From positions 62,001 to 126,000 of the forward strand of contig JAOABQ010000084.1 of assembly GCA_026418275.1 (NCBI GenBank): a stretch of DNA of 64,000 nt, given 5' to 3'. The translations under genes and the position numbers were made by a program. The stretch comes from Clostridia bacterium. GTDB taxonomy: Bacteria > Bacillota > Clostridia > Acetivibrionales > DSM-2933. Below, in pieces: positions 44,758 to 54,033 of this stretch. The notes beneath the pieces are model-generated. The model was not told the origin of the DNA. It did no database searches and saw only the letters and a program-made list of their open reading frames with translations. Position 1 is the stretch's first letter; every line of letters starts with the position of its first letter.

Positions 44758-47700
44758 GTGCCGGAAGAAAATATTGAGGTTGATTATTATAAAAAGCCCA
44801 TTGATGAATTTATTTCTTATATTGAAAGCTTGCGGATCAAGCTGTGGGTCGAGGATAATTCGCTGCGCTACAAGGCTCCTACAGGGGTTGCAACGAAAGA
44901 GATTCTCAAATGCCTGAGTGATAGAAAACCTGAGGTGATGGAGTACCTCGACACGAAAAACTCCGGGGATATTTATTTTGCGCCCATTAAAAAGCTGGAG
45001 GGGCTTGAGTACTATCCTTTGTCTGCTGCCCAGCTCAGGATGTTTCTGCTCGGACTTATCGACAGTCAGAGCACAGCCTATAATTTAACGCAGGTAATGA
45101 AAATAGACGGGGAAATTGATAAAGATCAGGTATACGAGATACTTACCCGGTTAATTGGCAGGCATGAGTCTTTGAGAACGTCCTTTGAAATAATAGATGG
45201 AAAGCCTGTTCAGAAGATACATGACAGGATTGACTTTAATATAGATTATGAAGAAACGGAAAATGTAAAAGAAAACATTGACCTTTTAATCAAGAAATTC
45301 GTTCGTCCTTATGATTTATCAAAGCCGCCGCTGTTAAGGTTTAAATTGGTCAAATTGATTGACTTAAGTGCCGGACCGGCATATTTGCTGTTTCAGGATA
45401 TGCACCATATTATTTCGGATGGCATTTCGGAAGCCATACTTGTTAAGGAAGTTAATGCACTATTTGCCGGAAAAACTTTGCCTGAACTGAAAATCCAGTA
45501 CAAGGACTATGCCGATTGGCATTCCAGGCTGTTATCCAGCAAGGAGATTCAAATACAAAAAAAGTTTTGGGTTGAACGCCTAAAAGACGAGCTTCCGCTT
45601 TTGAACCTTCCCACTGATTACAACAGGCCTCAAGTATTCAGCTTCCACGGAGATTCGTTGAAATTCCAGCTTGAAAGGGAGCTTTCAGATAGAATTCATG
45701 CGGTAGCAAGGGAAAACAGGGTTACACTCTTTACTGTTTTGCTTGCGGCGTATTCTATTCTGCTTTCTAAATATACAGGGCAGGACGACATGGTTATCGG
45801 CACACCGACGGCAGGCAGAAGGCATGCGGATACTTATAACATTATCGGCGTTTTTATCAATATGCTTGCGCTTAAGGTATCCTACCGACCTGAAAAACCC
45901 TTTAATGAATTCTTAAAAGAAATGGGATTAGATATTATAAAAGCATTCGACAACCAGGATTATCCCTTTGAGCAGTTGGTAGAGGATTTGAATATTCAGA
46001 GGGATTTAAGCAGGAATCCTGTTTTTGATACGACGTTCAATTTATTGAATATGGATATTGATAGCATTAAAGCGGACGGTATTGAGATATCGGGTTATGA
46101 GTTCAACAAGAATTTTGCGCAGTATGATATGACCCTGAATGCAATTGAGAATAGAAATGGTATACAAATTGAAATAAATTATTGTACCAGTTTGTTCAAT
46201 AAAGAAACCATAGAGAGGTTGGGGAAGCACTATATTTCGATATTGGAGTGGGTGACAAAAGATGCGGCAGTAAGACTTAAGGATATCGAGATGCTTTCTC
46301 CTGACGAAAAGGAGCTCGTATTAAATAGGTTTAACGAAACTGCTGTCCAATATGATAAAGAAAAGGTAATTCAAGAGCTTTTCGAGGAACAGGTGAAAAG
46401 GACCCCGGACAATACTGCATTAGTGTTTGGGGATAAGCATTTGACATATGCAGGGCTCAATAGCATGGCGAACAGTATCGCTGCACGCTTAAGACAAAAG
46501 GGCGTAAAAAGTGACAGCATCGTTGGAATCATGGTAGAACGTTCATTTGAAATGATTGCAGGAATCATGGGGATACTGAAATCGGGAGGCGCTTACCTGC
46601 CTATTGACCCCGAGTATCCTGCCGACAGGATAAGCTATATGATTGAAGACAGCGATGCGAGCGTGCTGCTCACAACAAGCCGTCTAAAGGATAAGGTGGA
46701 ATTTAAAGGCGAGCTTGTTCTGCTGGATGATGAAGAATTATACCGGAACCAAAGCTTCAATCCGGAAGTAATTAATAAGCCTGAGGACCTTGCTTATGTA
46801 ATTTATACATCAGGCTCCACAGGCAAGCCCAAGGGCGTAATGATTGAACATAAGGCATTAAATAATTTTATCTGTGGCATGACTGAAAAAATAGAGTTCA
46901 CTTCCGGCAAATCAATACTGGCTTTAACCACTATTTGTTTTGATATTTTTGCCCTTGAAACCCATGTGCCTCTTACAAAAGGAATGAAGGTTGTTATCGC
47001 AAATGAGAGTGAGCAGATGGATTCAAAGCTTCTGGGAGAATTAATCGTTAAAAACGGAATTGATATGATTCAGATGACGCCTTCAAGGATGCAGCTCCTT
47101 ATGAGCAACAGGGCAAGCGCTGAATGCCTTATGGGTGTTAAGGACATTATCATCGGTGGAGAAGCGTTTCCTGAAGTCTTACTAAAGGAAATAAGCAGTA
47201 TAACATCTTCAAAGGTATATAACGTATACGGCCCTACAGAAACCACGGTATGGTCTACAATAAAGGATTTGACCGGACTCACAACCATTAATATAGGGAA
47301 GCCGATTGCGAATACTCAAATTTATATCATGGACAAGCAAAACAAGCTACAGCCGCTCAATGTAATCGGTGAGCTATGGATCGGTGGAGACGGATTGGCC
47401 AGGGGCTATCTGAGAAGGCCCGAGCTGACAGCGGAAAAGTTTGTAATAAACCCGTATACAGGAAAGCGGATGTATAAAACGGGAGACCTGGCAAAATGGA
47501 CGCCGGACGGGGAAATCAAGATAGCCGGAAGGGTTGACCATCAGGTAAAGATTAGAGGCTACAGGGTGGAACTGGAAGAGATTGAAAAGAGTATCATGGG
47601 CTATGGAAATATAGACGAATGTGTGGTAATTGCCAGGGATGACAGCATGGGCAACAAATATTTGGCCGCATATTATGTTTCCAGTGAAGAGGTAATGGTA

Positions 47701-48702
47701 GCTTCCATCCGTACATACTTATCAGGTGCTTTGCCGGAATACATGGTACCGGGGGTATTTGTGAGGCTTGAAAGGCTTCCCCGGACTCAGAACGGAAAGA
47801 TTGACAGAAAGTCTTTGCCCGAACCGGAAGTAACCCGGACTACACTGGGAACCGAGTATATAGAGCCGGAGTCAAACACCGAAAAAACCTTGGAAGGTAT
47901 CTGGAAGCAGCTTCTTAATATTGAGCGTATCGGTGTGAACGACAACTTCTTTGATATCGGAGGAAATTCACTTTTACTTGTCAGGATGCATGGGGAGCTG
48001 GAAAAGAATTATCCTGGAAAAATAAGCGTTGCAGAGATTTTTGCCCATCCTACCGTTCATAAGCTGGCAGACTTGATTGACCGTGAAGAAGGGAAGCTGC
48101 CAAAGGATTTTACAATAGAAACACTTCAGATTCCGTTGGAATATTTTGTTTGCGGAAATGAAAACAGCTTTGGGACCGTGATTCGCTTTAAGCTTGATGA
48201 GGCTTTGAGCAAAAGCCTGATTCATATTACTGAGGATATCGGTGCAAAACTTATGGATATTTTGCTCGGAGCATTCGTATACCTGCTCTATGAGGTATCT
48301 GAAAAACAGGAAATACCTCTGTGTGTTATGCGGGGGGCAGATGGCGTTCTTCAGCACAAATTCGATCTTGGAAGCCTTGAGGGTATAAGTGATCTGGTAT
48401 CCTTAGCAGGAGAGAAGCTGAAAACGGACACAGACAATGACATAATTCCGCTTGAGCATTTGACAAAGGTAAAACGGGACAAGGATACCGGTTCGGCCCT
48501 ATTATTGTTTGCTTACAATCTTAGCAGCCTTAAAAGCGAATATGTACGTTTCTTCGACATTATACTTAAAGCGGAAGAGAGCAATTCCAATATTAAATTC
48601 GCATTTGAATATGACTCAAACCGTATAAGAAAAGAGAAGGTTGAAGAGCTGGTTTATTATTATATAAATACCATTGAAGCCATTATAGAAAGGATGAGTT
48701 AA
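44758..48702 (+). CDS. NRPS module: docking-C-A(Gly-like)-PCP plus half condensation domain
   Basis: 1314 residues, GTG start after GAGGAGGGGG. N-terminal TubC-type docking domain (SLRIKLWVEDNSLRYKAP). Condensation about 80-510 (HHIISDG). Adenylation about 540-1020 (TSGSTGKPKG; FDIFALE); the pocket reads D-I-L-Q-I-G-V-V-W, nearest to glycine codes but with two differences from the first module, so another small residue is possible. PCP about 1045-1105 (FFDIGGNS). The remaining 205 residues match only the second lobe of a condensation domain (FKLDEALSKSL, DILLGAFVYLLYEVS, FEYDSNRIRKEKVEEL); the first lobe with HHxxxDG is absent. Its role is unknown: relic or protein-protein contact. The next gene starts directly after the stop. 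Confidence 0.88.
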   Translation: MPEENIEVDYYKKPIDEFISYIESLRIKLWVEDNSLRYKAPTGVATKEILKCLSDRKPEVMEYLDTKNSGDIYFAPIKKLEGLEYYPLSAAQLRMFLLGLIDSQSTAYNLTQVMKIDGEIDKDQVYEILTRLIGRHESLRTSFEIIDGKPVQKIHDRIDFNIDYEETENVKENIDLLIKKFVRPYDLSKPPLLRFKLVKLIDLSAGPAYLLFQDMHHIISDGISEAILVKEVNALFAGKTLPELKIQYKDYADWHSRLLSSKEIQIQKKFWVERLKDELPLLNLPTDYNRPQVFSFHGDSLKFQLERELSDRIHAVARENRVTLFTVLLAAYSILLSKYTGQDDMVIGTPTAGRRHADTYNIIGVFINMLALKVSYRPEKPFNEFLKEMGLDIIKAFDNQDYPFEQLVEDLNIQRDLSRNPVFDTTFNLLNMDIDSIKADGIEISGYEFNKNFAQYDMTLNAIENRNGIQIEINYCTSLFNKETIERLGKHYISILEWVTKDAAVRLKDIEMLSPDEKELVLNRFNETAVQYDKEKVIQELFEEQVKRTPDNTALVFGDKHLTYAGLNSMANSIAARLRQKGVKSDSIVGIMVERSFEMIAGIMGILKSGGAYLPIDPEYPADRISYMIEDSDASVLLTTSRLKDKVEFKGELVLLDDEELYRNQSFNPEVINKPEDLAYVIYTSGSTGKPKGVMIEHKALNNFICGMTEKIEFTSGKSILALTTICFDIFALETHVPLTKGMKVVIANESEQMDSKLLGELIVKNGIDMIQMTPSRMQLLMSNRASAECLMGVKDIIIGGEAFPEVLLKEISSITSSKVYNVYGPTETTVWSTIKDLTGLTTINIGKPIANTQIYIMDKQNKLQPLNVIGELWIGGDGLARGYLRRPELTAEKFVINPYTGKRMYKTGDLAKWTPDGEIKIAGRVDHQVKIRGYRVELEEIEKSIMGYGNIDECVVIARDDSMGNKYLAAYYVSSEEVMVASIRTYLSGALPEYMVPGVFVRLERLPRTQNGKIDRKSLPEPEVTRTTLGTEYIEPESNTEKTLEGIWKQLLNIERIGVNDNFFDIGGNSLLLVRMHGELEKNYPGKISVAEIFAHPTVHKLADLIDREEGKLPKDFTIETLQIPLEYFVCGNENSFGTVIRFKLDEALSKSLIHITEDIGAKLMDILLGAFVYLLYEVSEKQEIPLCVMRGADGVLQHKFDLGSLEGISDLVSLAGEKLKTDTDNDIIPLEHLTKVKRDKDTGSALLLFAYNLSSLKSEYVRFFDIILKAEESNSNIKFAFEYDSNRIRKEKVEELVYYYINTIEAIIERMS

Positions 48703-49980
48703 ATGAAAAAGGTTGCATTTCTATTTCCAGGCCAGGGTTCCCAGTATGTGGGTATGGGTAAAAGCCTCTGTGAAAATCATGTTGCTGCAAGGGAAGTATT
48801 TGATGAAGCCAGTGATGCGCTTGGGTTTGATATAAAGAATCTTTGTTTTGAAGGAAGCATGGAAGAACTTACAAAAACTGAAAACACACAGCCGGCTATT
48901 TTGACAGCCAGTGTTGCTGCTTTCAGAGTTTATATGAAGGAACTGGGCGTTGAACCGTTATATCTGGCTGGCCACAGTCTGGGCGAATTTTCCGCTTTGG
49001 CTTGTGCCGAAGGGATTAAGTTTCACGATGCAGTGAAAATAGTACGCAACCGGGGAAGGTTCATGCAGGAGGCTGTTCCCCAAGGATTGGGGGCAATGGC
49101 TGCGGTAAGCGGTGTTGACAGGGAGGTCATTGAAAGCACCTGCAGGCAGTATTCGGATATGAACCGAATGGTTGTGGTCTCGAATTATAATTCTTCGGAG
49201 CAGATTGTTATTTCCGGCCATACCGCTGCGGTTAATGAAGCGGGGGAAAAGCTAAAGCAATTAGGAGCCAGAGTAGTTCCGCTGAAGGTCAGCGCGCCTT
49301 TCCACAGCCCGCTTATGCAGCCTGCGGCAGACAGGCTGAAGGAAGAACTCTTAAAGTATTCGTATAACAGCATGAAGTGGGATGTAATAGCCAATAGTTC
49401 CGCATTGCCGTACAAAAACCATGAAAGCATTGTAGACAGTCTTACACAGCAGATCGTAAGCCCTGTGCGCTGGGCTGAATCCATGAAATATTTGGAAGCC
49501 ATGGGTGTGGAGCTGGCAGTTGAGCTTGGACCGCAGACGGTTTTGAAAAACCTGATGAAGAAGAATGTACCTGCAATTGAGGTGTTATCCTACGACAAGG
49601 AAGAGGATGTAAAAGCTCTGGCAGGAAAGCTGTCAAGAGAGGCAGGCAAGAAGGCTGACATTGAAAATGCACGCTTGCTGCTTATTACAAGGTGTCTGGC
49701 TGTTGCCGTATGCACTAAAAACAGCAATTGGGACAATGAAGTGTATAAAAAGGGAGTCATAGAGCCATACAACCGGATCCGGAACATGCGGGATGAATTG
49801 GAAAACAGCGCGGTTGAACCGACGGAAGAACAGATGCATGAGGCATTGGAAATGCTTAAGTCGGTGTTTGAAACAAAAAGAACACCGATAGAAGAGCAGA
49901 GGGAAAGGTTCAGCCAGATTTTTGATGAAACGGGTTTGGAGATTTTGTTTGAGTCATTTCACAAAGTGAAATTCGACTAA
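48703..49980 (+). CDS. Free-standing (trans) malonyl acyltransferase, copy 2
   Basis: A 425-residue paralog of the AT at 43350, beginning with the base after the previous stop. Same motifs: FLFPGQGSQYVG, GHSLGEFSAL, SAPFHSPLM, VELGPQTVL, and the same C-terminal extension with CTKNSNWDNEVY. Long runs of residues are identical between the two, pointing to a fairly recent duplication. Two ATs may load different carrier proteins or differ in extender choice; alternatively one may proofread, as acyl hydrolases of trans-AT systems do. The GHSLG motif itself does not separate these options. Confidence 0.92.
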   Translation: MKKVAFLFPGQGSQYVGMGKSLCENHVAAREVFDEASDALGFDIKNLCFEGSMEELTKTENTQPAILTASVAAFRVYMKELGVEPLYLAGHSLGEFSALACAEGIKFHDAVKIVRNRGRFMQEAVPQGLGAMAAVSGVDREVIESTCRQYSDMNRMVVVSNYNSSEQIVISGHTAAVNEAGEKLKQLGARVVPLKVSAPFHSPLMQPAADRLKEELLKYSYNSMKWDVIANSSALPYKNHESIVDSLTQQIVSPVRWAESMKYLEAMGVELAVELGPQTVLKNLMKKNVPAIEVLSYDKEEDVKALAGKLSREAGKKADIENARLLLITRCLAVAVCTKNSNWDNEVYKKGVIEPYNRIRNMRDELENSAVEPTEEQMHEALEMLKSVFETKRTPIEEQRERFSQIFDETGLEILFESFHKVKFD

Positions 49981-50018
49981 AATCGAGTGGGGCTCGATGC
50001 CCCCGAGATTTTGTTTTT
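49979..50018 (+). terminator. Hairpin with T-tract after the second free AT
   Basis: AAATCGAGTGGGG and CCCCCGAGATTT can pair with small mismatches, followed by TGTTTTT. It could be an intrinsic terminator or partial attenuator within the operon; the next gene starts about 90 nt downstream after its own RBS. Confidence 0.5.
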
Positions 50019-50110
50019 AAAGAGAAGTATTTACCAGCATAAAGCTGTAAGGTTCATTTGGAGTTTTTATCATCTTTAATAGATACCGTAGTTGTATAGG
50101 GGGAAAAATC

Positions 50111-53100
50111 TTGGAGAAGCTGTTTGATTTGAAAAGGGTTGGAAAAGATGATGTGCCTGCAAAATCACAGTACCTTTTAAATAACATATCCAAGAGGGAT
50201 ATAGCAATTGTAGGCTTATCAGGCAGAATCGGCCTGGCGGAAAATGTTAATGAATTCTGGGAGTATGTAAGGACCGGAAAAGATTTTGTCCGCTCTCTGC
50301 CTGAAGACAGGAAGAGAGATACGGAAGTATACATCAATGCTTTAAAACGGTCGGGTATGTCCGTTGGCGAGTTTCAATACTTTGAAGCCGGGTTCATGGA
50401 CAGGATTGACGATTTTGATTGTTCAATGTTTAATCTTTCGCCCAAGGAAGCGGACTTGACCGATCCGAATCAAAGACTGCTGCTTCAAACCATATGGGAG
50501 GGTATTGAAGATGCAGGCTATGGCGGCAAAAAGCTTGCGGGAAGCAGGACCGGTGTTTACATAGGCTACAGCTCCGATTTCGGAGAAGAGTACAAACGTT
50601 ATTACCGTATGGTTGCAGGCTCTAATGAAGAAGTAGCGGTTATCGGCAATATAAGGTCCATTATCGGAAGCAGGATATCCTATATACTTGATTGGAAAGG
50701 TCCCAGCGTAATGGTTGATACTGCGTGCTCCTCATTTCTCGTTGCGGTACATCTGGCATGCCAGGCTATTAGGAACGGGGAATGTGATATGGCTGTTGCG
50801 GGAGGGGTCAAGCTTCTTATTGTAGCAGCTCAGGAGATAGGCGGTACGTCAAATCTAGGTATCTTATCGGCTGCCGGAAGGGCAAAAACATTTGATGACA
50901 GCTCTGATGGCACGGGTGCCGGCGAAGGAGTGGGAGCGGTCATATTAAAGCCTTTGAGCAAGGCGGTTGAAGACCGGGATCATATTTATGCCGTTATCAA
51001 AGGCAGTGCAGTGAACCAGGACGGAAGCTCCATAGGAATAACGGCTCCGAATATGGCTGCTCAGGAGGATGTCATTAACAGGGCCTGGAAGGATGCAAAC
51101 GTAGAACCCGAGACCATTTCCTACATAGAAACTCACGGTACAGCAACCAAGCTGGGTGATCCCATTGAGATAGCAGGAATTAAACGGGCGTTCGAAAATT
51201 ATACTGACAAAAAGCAGTTTTGTGCTGTTGCTTCTGTAAAATCAAATGTGGGACATCTCGACCACGCGGCAGGCATAGCTTCGCTGTTAAAGACGGTTAT
51301 GGCATTAAAGCATGGTGAGCTGCCGCCATCCATTCATTTCCGCAGACCGAACCACAAGATTCCATTTGAGGATTCACCCGTATACGTCAATGACAGGCTG
51401 AGAAAATGGGAGAGCAGTGGTTTGCCAAGAAGGTGCGGTATAAGCGGTTTCGGCCTGAGCGGTACAAATTGCCATCTTGTGCTTGAAGAATACATAAAGG
51501 TACAGGATAGTGAGGCTGATAAGGGAAGCAATGCAAGAGGACCGCAAGTGATTACAATGTCAGCTAAAAATAAGGAAGCTCTGGACAAGCTCATAAAGAG
51601 GTATAACGATTTCCTCGGACAGTGCGCCATGGAGAGTTTTGAAGACATCTGCCATACTGCCAATACAGGCAGGGGACACTATGGATTCAGGCTGGCGGTC
51701 ATAGCAAATACTTTGGAGGAGCTGCGCGGAAAAATAAAAGTACTTGCTGCAAAAGGTGCCGGGAATACAGGTGAAGAAGAGGGCGTGTTCTTCGGAGAGC
51801 ATAAAATCGCAGCACCTACAAAGCAAGTCAGGATAGACGGTGAGATAACCGATGATGAAAAGAAGCAGTTGAGCGGCCTGGCAGATCAGATTACAACTAT
51901 GCTCCTGTCCAATAGGAACTCGGCAGAGCGTGAAAATATTTTAGGCCGGTTAAGCGGACTTTATATCAAAGGTGCTGATGTGGAATGGGAAAAGCTTTAT
52001 CCCTCCTCAAGGCATAAGAAGCTTAGTATACCTTCATACCCGTTTTTGCGGGAAAGGCGGTGGATTGAGCCTGCACCGGTTAACAGGGCTGCCTTTAAAA
52101 GCCTGGACTATCATGATTGGCTCTATCTTCCGTCGTGGAAAAGAGCCATGTCTCTATCCTACGACAGTAAAAAACACAATAAAAACGAGTGGTGGCTCAT
52201 TTTCGCGGATAAAAACGCTTTTAGCACAAAAGTCCTTGAGTATCTGAAGAAAGAGGGCATGAATACCATAACGGTAAGTAAGGCGGAAGGTTATGCTAAA
52301 ACCGGCAATGAGTCCTTTACCGTCAATCCCTCCAATAAGGAAGATTATACCGCGTTAATCCATGAGCTTTTTAAATTGGGTAAGAAAATAAAAACAATTA
52401 TGCATCTTTGGAATGTTACAGACGAAAGGATCAATTCTTCAAGAATAGAGTTTTCAGAAAAATGCCAGACCGAAGGCTTTTACAGCCTGCTCTATCTGGC
52501 GCAGGCATTAGGCGCACAGGAGCTTGACGAATGTGTGAGAATAGCTGCTATCACCAACAACATGCAGGCAATCTCAAACGAAGGAAGTTTGCATCCTGAA
52601 AAATCTACCATCATAGGGCCATGCAAGGTAATACCGAAGGAGTATGGGAAAATATCCTGCCAGAGTATAGATGTTATCCTGCCTGAAACAGGCAGTGCGT
52701 CAGAGACAAAACTAATTGACATGATACTTGCAGAGATTACATCGGACGTTCCGGAATTCACTGTGGCATTGAGAGGAACTCAACGCTGGCTGCCGATCTT
52801 TGAAAGGCTTAGGCTTGAAGATTGTGACAATGCCTGCTTGGCCAGAGAAGGAGCTGTCTACCTCATTACCGGTGGTATGGGAGGGCTTGGACTTGCAATT
52901 GCACGCTACATGGCCGGAAAAGCGAAGGTAAAGCTGGTGCTGACCAGACGTTCTGCTTTTCCTGAAAAAGGGGAATGGAATGAATGGCTGTCGTCACACG
53001 ACGAACAAGATAAGACAAGTAAAAAGATAAGGCAATTGATGGAATTGGAAGAAATGGGCTCGGAAGTACTTGTGCTCAATGCAGATACTGCTGACACGGA

Positions 53101-53974
53101 ACAGATGAAGCGTGTGCTGTTAAAAACCAGGGAAAGATTCGGACAGATAACCGGTGTGATCCATGCCGCGGGTATTGCCGATAACAGGCTAATCTCGGAG
53201 AAGAGCGCTGAAGCAGCCGAAAAAGTCCTTGCACCCAAAGTAAGAGGAACCCTTGTAATGGATGAACTCTTTAAAGACAGCGAAATGGAGTATCTTGTAT
53301 TATTCTCTTCAAGCAGCGCGGTTCTGGGGAATGCGGGTTTTGTGGATTATTGCGCGGCGAATACATTCCTTGATGCCTATGCGCACTACAGAAGCTATAT
53401 GCCGGGCACGCATACCGTGGCCATTAACTGGGATGAATGGTCCGAGGTGGGGATGGCTGCAGAAAACAACACAAGAGACCTGGTGAAAAACAAAATCACG
53501 GTACAGGAAGGGTTGAAGCTTCTTGACAGGATTGTGTCAACAAAAGCTGCAGCGCAGGTTGTTGTATCATCCGGAGATTTTACAGGGATGCTTGAAGATA
53601 TAAGAGACTTTCTGCAGGCTTCTCTAAAAGAGGGGAATGATTTGCCCCAGGGCGGAGAAAGAGCCAATAACAGGCCTAATCTTGCAACGCAATATGAAGC
53701 TCCATGCACTGAAACAGAAAAATGCATTGCCCAGATTTGGCAGGAACTCTTAGGCATATATCCTATAGGAATCAATGATGACTTTTTTGACCTGGGCGGA
53801 CACTCCCTGCTGGCTACTACTTTGATTTCAAAGCTTGCAAAGGAATTCCACAGGAGCATATCCATGCAAAGTATTTTTGAAAGAACTACAGTTGCAAAGC
53901 TGGCAGAGATGTTTGACATGGATGCTCAAGATCCGGATGGACGGAAAGAACAATACGAAGAAGGAAGTATCTGA
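50111..53974 (+). CDS. PKS module: KS-KR-ACP (AT-less), TTG start
   Basis: 1287 residues. N-terminal leader of about 30 residues, then ketosynthase 30-460 (Cys in TACSSF, His in ETHGTAT and NVGHL). Linker about 460-650, KR half-domain from about 670 (DWLYLPSWKRAMS), catalytic KR about 910-1110 (ITGGMGGLG; LFSSSSA; Tyr in DYCAAN), ACP about 1200-1260 (FFDLGGHS). No AT. The start TTG is supported by the close match of the N terminus and of the upstream GGGGGAAAAATC to those of the next gene, which uses ATG at the same point. Expected product: C2 unit reduced to a beta-hydroxyl. ETHGTAT has T instead of the usual A after E, with the catalytic His intact. Confidence 0.9.
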   Translation: MEKLFDLKRVGKDDVPAKSQYLLNNISKRDIAIVGLSGRIGLAENVNEFWEYVRTGKDFVRSLPEDRKRDTEVYINALKRSGMSVGEFQYFEAGFMDRIDDFDCSMFNLSPKEADLTDPNQRLLLQTIWEGIEDAGYGGKKLAGSRTGVYIGYSSDFGEEYKRYYRMVAGSNEEVAVIGNIRSIIGSRISYILDWKGPSVMVDTACSSFLVAVHLACQAIRNGECDMAVAGGVKLLIVAAQEIGGTSNLGILSAAGRAKTFDDSSDGTGAGEGVGAVILKPLSKAVEDRDHIYAVIKGSAVNQDGSSIGITAPNMAAQEDVINRAWKDANVEPETISYIETHGTATKLGDPIEIAGIKRAFENYTDKKQFCAVASVKSNVGHLDHAAGIASLLKTVMALKHGELPPSIHFRRPNHKIPFEDSPVYVNDRLRKWESSGLPRRCGISGFGLSGTNCHLVLEEYIKVQDSEADKGSNARGPQVITMSAKNKEALDKLIKRYNDFLGQCAMESFEDICHTANTGRGHYGFRLAVIANTLEELRGKIKVLAAKGAGNTGEEEGVFFGEHKIAAPTKQVRIDGEITDDEKKQLSGLADQITTMLLSNRNSAERENILGRLSGLYIKGADVEWEKLYPSSRHKKLSIPSYPFLRERRWIEPAPVNRAAFKSLDYHDWLYLPSWKRAMSLSYDSKKHNKNEWWLIFADKNAFSTKVLEYLKKEGMNTITVSKAEGYAKTGNESFTVNPSNKEDYTALIHELFKLGKKIKTIMHLWNVTDERINSSRIEFSEKCQTEGFYSLLYLAQALGAQELDECVRIAAITNNMQAISNEGSLHPEKSTIIGPCKVIPKEYGKISCQSIDVILPETGSASETKLIDMILAEITSDVPEFTVALRGTQRWLPIFERLRLEDCDNACLAREGAVYLITGGMGGLGLAIARYMAGKAKVKLVLTRRSAFPEKGEWNEWLSSHDEQDKTSKKIRQLMELEEMGSEVLVLNADTADTEQMKRVLLKTRERFGQITGVIHAAGIADNRLISEKSAEAAEKVLAPKVRGTLVMDELFKDSEMEYLVLFSSSSAVLGNAGFVDYCAANTFLDAYAHYRSYMPGTHTVAINWDEWSEVGMAAENNTRDLVKNKITVQEGLKLLDRIVSTKAAAQVVVSSGDFTGMLEDIRDFLQASLKEGNDLPQGGERANNRPNLATQYEAPCTETEKCIAQIWQELLGIYPIGINDDFFDLGGHSLLATTLISKLAKEFHRSISMQSIFERTTVAKLAEMFDMDAQDPDGRKEQYEEGSI

Positions 53975-54033
53975 AGTCTTATAGGTTGAAGTAAGTTTGA
54001 CTCATCTTCAATCGTGTATATGGGGGAAAAATC

